A stretch of DNA of 7,652 nucleotides, taken from positions 1 to 7,652 of the forward strand of contig CALGEU010000042.1 in NCBI GenBank assembly GCA_937881285.1. Reading direction: 5' to 3'. The notes under the pieces were generated by a model that saw only the letters and a program-made list of their open reading frames with translations, ran no database searches and was not told where the DNA came from. Below are positions 1 to 6,175 of the stretch, piece by piece. The stretch is from an uncultured Clostridia bacterium (GTDB taxonomy: Bacteria; Bacillota; Clostridia; Christensenellales; CAG-917). The stretch's first letter is position 1. Each line of letters opens with the position of its first letter. A program made the translations under genes and the position numbers.

Positions 1-53
1 ATATCTCTTTTTTATTTCTCGACATTTGCAAGACAACTGTTTTGCTGCTCATA

Positions 54-89
54 AAGCCGTATTGCAAACGCGAATTTTATACGGTTTTT
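54..89 (+). terminator. Probable intrinsic terminator of an upstream, off-window gene
   Basis: AAGCCGTAT (54-62) can pair with ATACGGTTT (79-87) in a 9-bp stem with one G-U pair and a 16-nt loop, and the arm runs into TTTTT (85-89). The T-run lies on the plus strand, so it would end transcription entering from the left. The loop is long and the stem modest, so this is moderate evidence. No coding region is visible in 1-53 or between this hairpin and the pyrG promoter. Confidence 0.4.
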
Positions 90-172
90 ATGCGATTATA
101 CATTTGAGAATCCGTTGATTGCGGCGACGAAAACTCAGAAAAATTTTTTTGAAAAAAGTTGTTGAAAAATTA

Positions 173-200
173 TTGACATACGGCGAAAATATGGTATCAT
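173..200 (+). promoter_or_regulatory. Sigma-A type promoter of pyrG with extended -10
   Basis: A perfect -35 box TTGACA (173-178) is followed by a 16-nt spacer and TATCAT (195-200). A TG dinucleotide at 192-193 makes an extended -10. A- and T-tracts at about 139-170 directly upstream resemble an UP element. The start site should fall near 206-208. The transcript would then have a leader of about 220 nt before the pyrG start codon, which holds the hairpins listed next. Confidence 0.8.
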
Positions 201-206
201 TTGAAA

Positions 207-239
207 CGTATTTTTTCTGCGGAAGCAAGGAAAAATACG
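207..239 (+). promoter_or_regulatory. Hairpin at the 5' end of the pyrG transcript
   Basis: CGTATTTTTT plus CTGC (207-220) folds back on 225-239 around a GGAA tetraloop (221-224). The outer base pairs are CGTA with TACG, followed by A-U pairs, two G-U wobbles, one mismatch and one bulge. It lies at or within a few nucleotides of the predicted start site. It may stabilise the 5' end or take part in switching: its 3' arm (GAAAAATACG, 230-239) can instead pair with the upstream arm of the following terminator. The fold comes from reading the sequence and no energy was calculated. Confidence 0.5.
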
Positions 240-268
240 ACAAGAAAAACCGAATATAAAAGACCTAT

Positions 269-333
269 AAAAAGGCGTTTTTTCTTTTGGCAGTGACAAT
301 TGCTAAAAAAAAACGCCTTTTTTTTGTTTTTTT
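269..333 (+). terminator. Intrinsic terminator in the pyrG leader (probable attenuator)
   Basis: AAAAAGGCG (269-277) plus a T-rich stretch and GGCA (289-292) pair with TGCT (301-304), nine A and CGCCTTTTT (314-322). The loop is 8 nt (293-300). A T-rich tail follows, broken only by one G (through 333). This is a strong terminator placed between the promoter and pyrG, so only a fraction of transcripts would reach the gene. Control of pyrG by a leader terminator that responds to CTP is established in Bacillus subtilis and other Gram-positives. That this terminator answers to CTP here is inference. Confidence 0.8.
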
Positions 334-425
334 GAGCGTAAAAAGGGCGTGAAACACAACGTGAAACGCAAATTCGCAGGGCAAACGGGCAAAAAACAGA
401 AATTCAACGCAGGAGAAATAAATTT

Positions 426-2021
426 ATGAGCAAGTACATTTTCGTAACGGGCGGAGTCGTTTCGGGACTCGGCAAAGGCATCGTGGCGGCATCTTTGGGC
501 AGACTACTTAAAAGCGCGGGATACAGCGTGTATATCGAAAAGTTCGACCCTTATATGAACATAGACCCCGGCACGCTCAACCCCACTCAACACGGCGAAG
601 TGTTCGTCACCCAGGACGGCGCAGAAACGGACCTTGACCTTGGCCACTACGAGAGATTCATCAACGAAAACCTTACGAGAAGTTCGTCGCTTACAAGCGG
701 AAAGTTGTACCAGTCCGTGCTGAACAAAGAGCGCAACGGCGACTACCAAGGCAAGACTGTGCAAATCATCCCCCACGTCACGAACGAAATCAAAGACCAC
801 ATTCTCGCAACCGCAAAGGAAAGCGGCGCGGACATTCTCATCACCGAGATAGGCGGAACGGTGGGCGACATCGAAAGTCAACCGTATCTCGAAGCGTTGC
901 GTCAGTTCAGTCTTGACGTCGGCAGAGAAAACTGCGCGTTCGTGCACGTGTGTCTGCTTCTCTATATGTCCTGCTCCGACGAGTTCAAATCGAAACCCGT
1001 TCAACACTCCGTGCGCGAGTTGCAACGTTTCGGCATATTCCCCGACGTCGTCGTGACGAGATCAGACAAGCAACCGCCCGAAGAAATAATCAAGAAAATA
1101 TCCCTTTTCTGCTCCGTCGACGAACACGCCGTAGTGCCCAGCACCACCGTGAAATGCCTGTACGACGCCCCTGCAATGCTCTATCGCAACGGACTGTATA
1201 AGGCAATAAGCAAGGCTCTTTCGCTGAAAAACAAATGCGACCTGACCGAATGGAAAAAGAAAGTCGCGACTCTCAAAATAAAGACTCCGAAAGTGCGCAT
1301 CGGCATCGTCGGCAAATACGTATCTCTTCGCGATTCTTACATTTCTCTCGTTGAAGCAATAAAGCACGCAGGCGGCGCAAATCTCACCGCCGTGGACCTT
1401 AAATGGATTGACAGCGAAACCGTCACCGAAGCAAACGTTGCAAACAAACTCAAAGACGTGGACGGCATAATAATCCCCGGCGGTTTCGGCGAACGCGGGG
1501 TGGAAGGCATGATTGTCGCTTGCAAATACGCGCGCATGCACGCGCTTCCTTATCTCGGAATATGTCTCGGCATGCAGGTGACCGTCATCGAATACGCGCG
1601 CGACGTTCTCGGATTCAAAGACGCGACGAGCGGAGAATTTGCGCACACCGAGCATACCGTTATCGACATAATGCCCGACAAAAAAGGCAAAAAACTCGGC
1701 GGAACTATGAGACTCGGCTCTTACCCCTGCGCCGTCAAAGACGGAACGAAAATCAAGGAAGCGTACGGCTCTAATCTCATTGAAGAACGTCACCGCCACA
1801 GATACGAGTTCAACAACGAGTATCGCGAAGCTCTCGAAAACGGCGGTCTTGTGATAAGCGGTACGTCCCCCGACGGACACATCGTCGAAACCGTCGAAGT
1901 GAAAGACCACCCGTTCTTCGTCGGCGTGCAATTCCACCCAGAATTTACGTCTCGTCCCGAAAACGCAAACCCGATTTTTGCGGCGTTTGTCAAAGCGGCT
2001 CTTGAAAACGTCAAACACTGA
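426..2021 (+). CDS. pyrG: CTP synthase (glutamine hydrolysing)
   Basis: PyrG makes CTP from UTP, ATP and glutamine, the last step of pyrimidine nucleotide synthesis, in the cytoplasm. At 531 aa it is full length for the family. The N-terminal synthase domain (about 1-270) has the P-loop GGVVSGLGKG (9-18), the Mg/ATP acidic residues in TDLDLGHYERF (Asp71) and TEIGG (Glu141), and GTVGDIES (144-151). The C-terminal class I glutaminase domain (about 290-528) has nucleophile Cys380 in GICLGMQ and the pair His504/Glu506 in QFHPEF. The start is supported by AGGAG (411-415) 10 nt upstream and by the universal SKYIFVTGG opening. Transcription is probably controlled by the leader terminator, and the gene ends in its own terminator. 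The usually conserved nucleotide-site segment KTKPTQ reads KSKPVQ here (188-193), and the preceding VPY reads LLY. The lysines and glutamine are kept, so activity is expected. Confidence 0.98.
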   Translation: MSKYIFVTGGVVSGLGKGIVAASLGRLLKSAGYSVYIEKFDPYMNIDPGTLNPTQHGEVFVTQDGAETDLDLGHYERFINENLTRSSSLTSGKLYQSVLNKERNGDYQGKTVQIIPHVTNEIKDHILATAKESGADILITEIGGTVGDIESQPYLEALRQFSLDVGRENCAFVHVCLLLYMSCSDEFKSKPVQHSVRELQRFGIFPDVVVTRSDKQPPEEIIKKISLFCSVDEHAVVPSTTVKCLYDAPAMLYRNGLYKAISKALSLKNKCDLTEWKKKVATLKIKTPKVRIGIVGKYVSLRDSYISLVEAIKHAGGANLTAVDLKWIDSETVTEANVANKLKDVDGIIIPGGFGERGVEGMIVACKYARMHALPYLGICLGMQVTVIEYARDVLGFKDATSGEFAHTEHTVIDIMPDKKGKKLGGTMRLGSYPCAVKDGTKIKEAYGSNLIEERHRHRYEFNNEYREALENGGLVISGTSPDGHIVETVEVKDHPFFVGVQFHPEFTSRPENANPIFAAFVKAALENVKH

Positions 2022-2056
2022 TTCCACAAAAAGAAAAAACTAAAATTTCAAAACGC

Positions 2057-2085
2057 AAGCGCACGCCCGACGGTGTGCGCTTTTT
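2057..2085 (+). terminator. Intrinsic terminator of pyrG
   Basis: AAGCGCAC (2057-2064) and GCC pair with GGT and GTGCGCTT (2072-2082) in an 11-bp stem (one G-U) closed by the tetraloop CGAC (2068-2071). The stem runs into TTTTT (2081-2085). It starts 35 bp after the pyrG stop codon and should separate pyrG transcription from guaA. Confidence 0.9.
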
Positions 2086-2119
2086 CGTGTTTCAGAAACA
2101 AAAAGCACCCCGAAAACGC

Positions 2120-2148
2120 TTTTCTAAAAGCGCAAAATCGTTTATACT
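2120..2148 (+). promoter_or_regulatory. Putative guaA promoter
   Basis: TATACT (2143-2148) is a good -10 box. The hexamer 17 nt upstream is TTTTCT (2120-2125), a poor -35 match. The strong terminator behind pyrG implies that guaA needs its own promoter, and this is the best candidate in the gap. The -35 region lies inside the palindrome CGCTTTTCTAAAAGCG (2117-2132), which could be an operator. No guanine riboswitch core was recognised in the roughly 55-nt leader. Confidence 0.5.
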
Positions 2149-2209
2149 TTATTCGTAACGAGAAAAACTTGCGTTTTTCCTTTCAAAACCGACATATAAA
2201 GGAGCGTTT

Positions 2210-3733
2210 ATGAAAAATCAGACCATTCTCGTGCTGGATTTCGGCGGACAATATAAAGAACTCATCGCCCGCACCGTCAGACGTATGCACGTATATTCCG
2301 TCGTCGAACCCGCAAATATTCCCGAGACGCGCTTGAAAGAAATCAATCCTATCGGCATCATTTTCACGGGCGGTCCGAACAGCGTGTATCTTGAAGATTC
2401 TCCCCGTTGCGCCGACTACGTTTTCGACTTCGGCGTGCCCATTCTCGGCATCTGCTACGGCATGCAATACGTTGCGCACAGATTCGGCGGAATCGTCAAA
2501 GAAGGCAGCGTGCGCGAATACGGTCAAACGCTCGTGCATATCGGCGACAGCGTGATTTTCGACGGAATAGAAAAGGACGAAAACATGCTCATGAGCCACA
2601 CCGACTACGTTGCCAAAGTCCCCGACGGATTCAAAGTGGCCGCAACGACGGACAACTGCCCTTGCGCCGCTTTTGAAAACGCTTCGAAAACCGTCTTCGG
2701 TGTGCAATTCCACCCGGAAGTCGAACGCTCCACGCACGGCGAAAACGTGCTTGAAAACTTCGTCATCAACGTTTGCGGCGCAAAAAGAGACTACTCTCTC
2801 GACGATTATATCGAGACTCAAATCAAAGCAATTCGCGAACAAGTCGGAGACAAACGCGTGCTTCTCGGTCTTTCGGGCGGCGTGGACAGTTCGGTCGTTG
2901 CCGCGCTCATAAGCAAGGCTATCCCCGATCAACTTCTCTGCGTGTACGTCGATCACGGCTTTATGCGCAAATACGAAACGGAACAAATCAAAGACGCTTT
3001 CAAAGATATGCCGCTCAAACTCGAAGTGGTTGACGCAAGCGAACACTTCCTTTCAAAACTCAAAGGCGTGGTCGAACCCGAACAAAAACGTAAGATTATC
3101 GGTGCGGAATTTGTCAAAACGTTTGCCGAAGTCGCAACCGCACACAAAGGATACGATTTCCTTGCGCAAGGCACGATATATCCCGACGTCATCGAATCGG
3201 GCGCAAACAACTCCGCAAACATAAAGAGCCACCACAACGTCGGCGGTCTGCCCAAAGATATGCCGTTTATAGGCCTTGTCGAACCGCTTCGCGGTCTCTT
3301 CAAAGACGAAGTGCGTATCATCGGCAAAAAACTCGGCCTGCCCGACACACTCGTAAACCGCCAACCGTTCCCCGGCCCGGGTCTTGCCATCAGAACGATC
3401 GGTGAAATCACCAAAGACAAACTTGAAATTCTCCGCGACGCGGACGCTATTCTTCGCGAAGAAATCCTTGCAAGCGGAATAAAGACCGACCAGTATTTTG
3501 CCGTCATCACCGACACGAAATCGGTCGGAGTCATCGGCGACTACCGCAACTACGGCTACGTCATCGCCTTGCGCGCAGTCACTACGTCCGACTTTATGAC
3601 TGCGGAATACACTCGTATCCCGTACGACCTTCTCACAAAGATTTCGTCGAGAATCGTCAACGAAGTCAAAGGCGTAAGCCGCGTCATCTACGACATAACG
3701 GGCAAACCGCCGGCCACTATCGAATGGGAATAA
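2210..3733 (+). CDS. guaA: GMP synthase (glutamine hydrolysing)
   Basis: GuaA aminates XMP to GMP using ATP and glutamine, the last step of de novo guanine nucleotide synthesis. At 507 aa it is a complete two-domain enzyme. The N-terminal class I glutaminase (about 1-190) carries nucleophile Cys82 in GICYGMQ and His168/Glu170 in QFHPEV. The ATP pyrophosphatase domain follows with its PP-loop LSGGVDSS (221-228). The C-terminal dimerisation and XMP-binding domain contains PFPGPGLAIRTIGE (386-399) and ends in the hallmark KPPATIEWE. AAAGGAG (2198-2204) sits 5 nt before the ATG and fixes the start. The gap from pyrG is 188 bp and contains a terminator, so the two genes are neighbours on one strand rather than a tight operon. 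No key residue is missing. Confidence 0.98.
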   Translation: MKNQTILVLDFGGQYKELIARTVRRMHVYSVVEPANIPETRLKEINPIGIIFTGGPNSVYLEDSPRCADYVFDFGVPILGICYGMQYVAHRFGGIVKEGSVREYGQTLVHIGDSVIFDGIEKDENMLMSHTDYVAKVPDGFKVAATTDNCPCAAFENASKTVFGVQFHPEVERSTHGENVLENFVINVCGAKRDYSLDDYIETQIKAIREQVGDKRVLLGLSGGVDSSVVAALISKAIPDQLLCVYVDHGFMRKYETEQIKDAFKDMPLKLEVVDASEHFLSKLKGVVEPEQKRKIIGAEFVKTFAEVATAHKGYDFLAQGTIYPDVIESGANNSANIKSHHNVGGLPKDMPFIGLVEPLRGLFKDEVRIIGKKLGLPDTLVNRQPFPGPGLAIRTIGEITKDKLEILRDADAILREEILASGIKTDQYFAVITDTKSVGVIGDYRNYGYVIALRAVTTSDFMTAEYTRIPYDLLTKISSRIVNEVKGVSRVIYDITGKPPATIEWE

Positions 3734-3762
3734 AAACGCGCTAAACAGCGAACAACCGCAGC

Positions 3763-3825
3763 AGAGCCACGCTCCCGTCAACTCATGTAACATTTGTACA
3801 TTAGGGTTGCCGTTAGCGTGGCTCT
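3763..3825 (+). terminator. 11-bp inverted repeat behind guaA, possible terminator
   Basis: AGAGCCACGCT (3763-3773) and AGCGTGGCTCT (3815-3825) are perfect inverse complements around a 41-nt interval. The right arm continues into a T-rich but broken tract (TTCTTGTTCTTC). The interval contains a smaller inverted repeat ATGTA...TACAT and one copy of the 15-nt direct repeat. It begins 29 bp after the guaA stop, so ending guaA transcription is the simplest role. The long loop and interrupted T-tract make it atypical. A dispersed intergenic repeat or a small structured RNA is also possible. Confidence 0.45.
3800..3814 (+). repeat. 15-nt direct repeat, copy 1
   Basis: ATTAGGGTTGCCGTT occurs here and again 85 bp further on with no mismatch. 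This copy sits inside the loop of the 11-bp inverted repeat, directly before its right arm. The bases after both copies also resemble each other: a GGCT, a T-rich run and then TTGTT. Confidence 0.75.
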
Positions 3826-3884
3826 TTCTTGTTCTTCATCTATTTATCGCGTTTTTACAAACTACACAATTGAGCTAATAGCAA

Positions 3885-3899
3885 ATTAGGGTTGCCGTT
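3885..3899 (+). repeat. 15-nt direct repeat, copy 2
   Basis: This is the second exact copy of ATTAGGGTTGCCGTT. It is followed by CAAGGGCTTTTTCGCTTG, a weak CAAG/CTTG hairpin with a T-run. Unlike copy 1 it has no long inverted repeat around it. Two copies in one intergenic gap suggest either a partial duplication or a dispersed repeat family. Confidence 0.75.
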
Positions 3900-4002
3900 C
3901 AAGGGCTTTTTCGCTTGTTTCAGTACTTATTAACTTTTATCCGCTTATCGTTTATGCTATAAACTTTTGGATTAAAGCAAGCATTTTTCTTTCTTTAAAT
4001 TT

Positions 4003-4377
4003 TTAAGATTCTTTCTTAACTTCTTTTTTTATTTCTTCAAATGTAATCGCAGTGTTATCCAAATTTATGAATATTAACACTTCTTTTTCTCCAAGATTGA
4101 AATCGACAAATACTTTTCTGTTTGCAAAAACATCAAATTCTTTATCAAATTCACAATGTTCGACTTCACCGTCAAAAATAACGGATTCTATACCCTTAAC
4201 TGTGTTTTTCAATTCTTCAATCGGAATCGTCCCCTTAAAAACGTATCTATCGACTTCTGTTTCAAAGACGGAAACTTCGTTTGTTTCTAACAATTTTAAG
4301 ATTCTAAAGACTTTTCCGTAATCTATTTGACGAAGTGATATTTCAACAACGTTTTTATTTCTTGATATGCAAGTCAT
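4003..4377 (-). CDS. Small AT-rich protein of unknown function
   Basis: I do not recognise this 124-aa protein. It is soluble-looking and charged, with no signal peptide or membrane segment. Hydrophobic stretches alternate with acidic ones, as in VFETEVDRYVFKG (37-49) and KVFVDFNLGEKEVLIFINL (88-106), which suggests a mixed alpha/beta fold. The C-terminus is lysine- and glutamate-rich. An in-frame GTG lies three codons upstream (4384-4386), but the ATG at 4375-4377 is preferred because GAAAGTG lies about 6 nt before it and overlaps that GTG. It starts 31 bp after the dut stop on the same strand and is probably co-transcribed with dut. Its GC content is about 30% by hand count, against about 50% in dut and more in pyrG, so it may be a recent arrival. 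An uninterrupted frame with a plausible ribosome site argues for a real gene. Confidence 0.7.
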   Translation of the reverse strand: MTCISRNKNVVEISLRQIDYGKVFRILKLLETNEVSVFETEVDRYVFKGTIPIEELKNTVKGIESVIFDGEVEHCEFDKEFDVFANRKVFVDFNLGEKEVLIFINLDNTAITFEEIKKEVKKES

Positions 4378-4408
4378 AGTTATCACTTTCTATAATATTT
4401 ATGCACAA

Positions 4409-4855
4409 TCATTTTTTGCCTGTAGATCCGAATCCGCCTTCGCCGCGCACCGAATCGGACAATTCGTCGGTTTCTTCAAAATCGGCAACGATATACGGCG
4501 TGACGACGAGTTGCGCGATGCGTTCCTTATCGTCAATGATTTCGGCAACGTCGGAGTGATTGTGCAAGGACACGATGATTTCTCCGCGATAATCGCTGTC
4601 TATGACGCCGACCTTGTTGGACGGAGCGAGATTTCGCTTGCAAGCAAGTCCGCTGCGCGCATACACGAGACCGACCGTGCCTTCTGGAAGTTCGATTGCG
4701 ACACCCGTGTGGATAAACACGCTCTCGTGCGGTGCGATTTCAATCGCTTTGCCTTCGCATGCGTAAAGGTCTGCTCCCGCAGAGAACGGCGTGCCGTACT
4801 TGGGAAGAATGGCGTTTTGATTGAGTTTTTTGATTTTTACGGTTGCGTGTTGCAT
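4409..4855 (-). CDS. dut: dUTP diphosphatase (trimeric dUTPase)
   Basis: Dut hydrolyses dUTP to dUMP and pyrophosphate, which limits uracil in DNA and supplies the thymidylate precursor. The 148-aa protein has all five motifs of the trimeric family: AGADLYA (26-32), ARSGLA (66-71), GVIDSDYRGEI (83-93, with catalytic Asp86 and base-stacking Tyr89), RIAQLVV (112-118) and the mobile C-terminal arm RGEGGFGSTG (137-146). The frame is open to an earlier ATG at 4894, but that start has no ribosome site. The ATG at 4855 has AAAGGA 7 nt upstream and gives the usual short N-terminus before VKIKKLN, so it is preferred. The small AT-rich gene follows closely. A possible separate promoter lies upstream, just past the hydrolase stop codon. 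Confidence 0.96.
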   Translation of the reverse strand: MQHATVKIKKLNQNAILPKYGTPFSAGADLYACEGKAIEIAPHESVFIHTGVAIELPEGTVGLVYARSGLACKRNLAPSNKVGVIDSDYRGEIIVSLHNHSDVAEIIDDKERIAQLVVTPYIVADFEETDELSDSVRGEGGFGSTGKK

Positions 4856-4955
4856 AATTTTATCCTTTGTATCGTCTGTTTGTCGCACTGTCATAGAAAA
4901 AGCGCGACCAAAAACACCCGTTTGACATAATTTTGCTTTCCTTATCCGAGTATCG

Positions 4956-4973
4956 CTCCGATTATCGTCGGAG
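4956..4973. repeat. 6-bp inverted repeat CTCCGA/TCGGAG in the dut upstream region
   Basis: CTCCGATTATCGTCGGAG has two perfect 6-bp arms around TTATCG. Neither strand has a T-run after it, so it is not a normal terminator. It covers the putative dut -10 and could be an operator. In read-through mRNA from the hydrolase gene it would form a small hairpin. Confidence 0.55.
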
Positions 4974-4989
4974 AACCGAAAAGGAACAA
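4961..4989 (-). promoter_or_regulatory. Putative dut promoter with palindrome over the -10
   Basis: Read on the minus strand, TTGTTC (4984-4989) is followed after exactly 17 nt by GATAAT (4961-4966), a five-of-six -10 match. The -35 keeps only the TTG half. It lies just past the hydrolase stop codon, would start transcription near 4950-4954, and would give a leader of about 95 nt before dut. The -10 falls within the inverted repeat at 4956-4973. A separate promoter fits the 140-bp gap between the hydrolase and dut. Confidence 0.45.
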
Positions 4990-4995
4990 TTTTTG

Positions 4996-6120
4996 TTACT
5001 CGTATTTTTTGAGAAATTCAATGGTGCGAGCCATTGCTTCCTTTGATATTTTCAAGAATTGACCGATTGCAAACGCATGCACCGCCCATTTGCCTTCGCC
5101 GTGGTAATGCTCGAACGGAACTCCGTCGTCAACGAGTTTTTTGACCAAATCGAAAGTGAGCACCGCAAGTTTGTCGTTTTCTGCAGAGATTGCAAACGTC
5201 GGCGGAAAATCGGACGTTACCCAGTTTATGGGAGAAATTTCTTTCTGCAATTCTTCGGGGCACTCTTCCACAGGCGTGCCTTTGAGATAGGACTGCGTGT
5301 AAATGCCTATATTTTTGAAGCCCGTATGCACGGATTTCGGCATATCGTAAACGCCGCAGTTGAGCATAAGTGCGGCAATTTTTTGGTCTTTTGACCTTTC
5401 GTCGAGCGTGAAATGCGCCTTGTATTCGGGATTGGTCGAAATTGCGCCTGCCATTGAACTGAGATGTGCGCCTGCACTTTCGCCGCCCACGAAAATTGCT
5501 TCCGCATCGTAGTTGTATTCGTCGGCGTGTTCTTTGAGCCAGGCAAACGCCTTATACACGTTTTGAATCATCTCGGGATGTCCGTAAAACGGCGCGTCTC
5601 CGTAATATAAACTTGCCACGACGTAACCCGTCTTTTCGCAAAGCACGGTGGTGTACGCTTCTCTCGTTTCGGGAAGTCCGCCTATCCAACCGCCGCCGTG
5701 AATATACACGAAGAGTTTTGCTTTCTTCTCTCTGTCTCTGTCCTTGCGCTCGTACAAATCGAGATACAAGCGTTTGTCGTTTTCGTCGTAGCGGATGAAT
5801 CTTTCGATTTTCGTCTTGTGCGAACGGTGAAAATTGAAAATCGTAAGCCAACCGAGAAACTCGTTTTTCATATGTCCGCCGGCAACGTACAAATACTTTG
5901 CGTCGTACGCCGCTTTCTTTGCCTGTTTCTTTGCGTACTTTCTCGCTTTCTTTGAAACGGCTTTGACTTCGCTTTTGGCGTTTTCGATTTTCGCTTCACG
6001 CTCTTCGCGTCTTATTTTTTTGTCGAGTTCGTCTCTGCGCTTTTCGAGTTGGGCGTATTTCTGCTCGTAGAGCGCGCGTTTTTCAAACAAGTTTTGTGTT
6101 GTAAGAATTCGTCTTTTCAT
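4996..6120 (-). CDS. Alpha/beta-hydrolase (esterase/lipase, HSL-like) with charged N-terminal helix
   Basis: This is probably a cytoplasmic carboxylesterase of the hormone-sensitive-lipase type; the natural substrate cannot be inferred. The 374-aa protein shows the oxyanion motif HGGGW (141-145), the nucleophile elbow GESAG with Ser215, PPTF (306-309) followed by Asp316 in AENDKL, and His348 in WAVHAF, which together give a complete catalytic triad. Residues 1-75 are a separate segment very rich in Lys, Arg, Glu and Ala with no predicted signal peptide. It looks like a long helix or coiled coil not typical of the family core. The ribosome site before the first ATG is weak (GGAAAAG). Met84 is a possible alternative start that would drop the helix and still leave 57 residues before HGGGW. 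It sits between cysS and dut on the same strand, with a terminator on the cysS side. Confidence 0.88.
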   Translation of the reverse strand: MKRRILTTQNLFEKRALYEQKYAQLEKRRDELDKKIRREEREAKIENAKSEVKAVSKKARKYAKKQAKKAAYDAKYLYVAGGHMKNEFLGWLTIFNFHRSHKTKIERFIRYDENDKRLYLDLYERKDRDREKKAKLFVYIHGGGWIGGLPETREAYTTVLCEKTGYVVASLYYGDAPFYGHPEMIQNVYKAFAWLKEHADEYNYDAEAIFVGGESAGAHLSSMAGAISTNPEYKAHFTLDERSKDQKIAALMLNCGVYDMPKSVHTGFKNIGIYTQSYLKGTPVEECPEELQKEISPINWVTSDFPPTFAISAENDKLAVLTFDLVKKLVDDGVPFEHYHGEGKWAVHAFAIGQFLKISKEAMARTIEFLKKYE

Positions 6121-6175
6121 ACGTCTTTTCCGTGTTTTCGTTTCGTTTTGTGTTTATGTTTTATTTTCTTTCTTT

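Noticed and set aside
1062..2027. Long open frame (321 aa) on the minus strand opposite pyrG, with others opposite guaA (2183-3046, 3053-3793)
   Set aside because: They lie fully antisense to clear enzymes, have no ribosome site or recognisable domain, and their composition (many F, V, H, R, A) is what the codon bias of the real genes yields in the reverse frame.
2111..2155. CGAA...TTCG pair upstream of guaA as a PurR box
   Set aside because: The spacing is about 37 nt, not the 16-17 nt of paired PurBoxes in Gram-positives.
2162..2179. Hairpin GAAAAAC TTGC GTTTTTC in the guaA leader as a terminator or riboswitch part
   Set aside because: The stem is almost all A-T and the following bases (CTTTC) are a poor T-run. 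No purine riboswitch core is visible.
2149..2209. Guanine riboswitch before guaA
   Set aside because: The leader is too short and lacks the conserved three-way-junction segments.
3935..3963. Plus-strand promoter-like TTTTAT-17-TATAAA with extended TG, pointing into the antisense of the AT-rich gene
   Set aside because: The -35 is poor and such matches are frequent in AT-rich DNA. No gene follows on that strand. An antisense RNA is possible but unsupported.
4922..4927. Plus-strand TTGACA
   Set aside because: No acceptable -10 box lies 16-18 nt downstream, and the direction is antisense to the hydrolase gene.
4367..4930. 187-aa open frame on the plus strand opposite dut
   Set aside because: The minus-strand frame has all five dUTPase motifs. 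The plus-strand frame has none and overlaps it completely.
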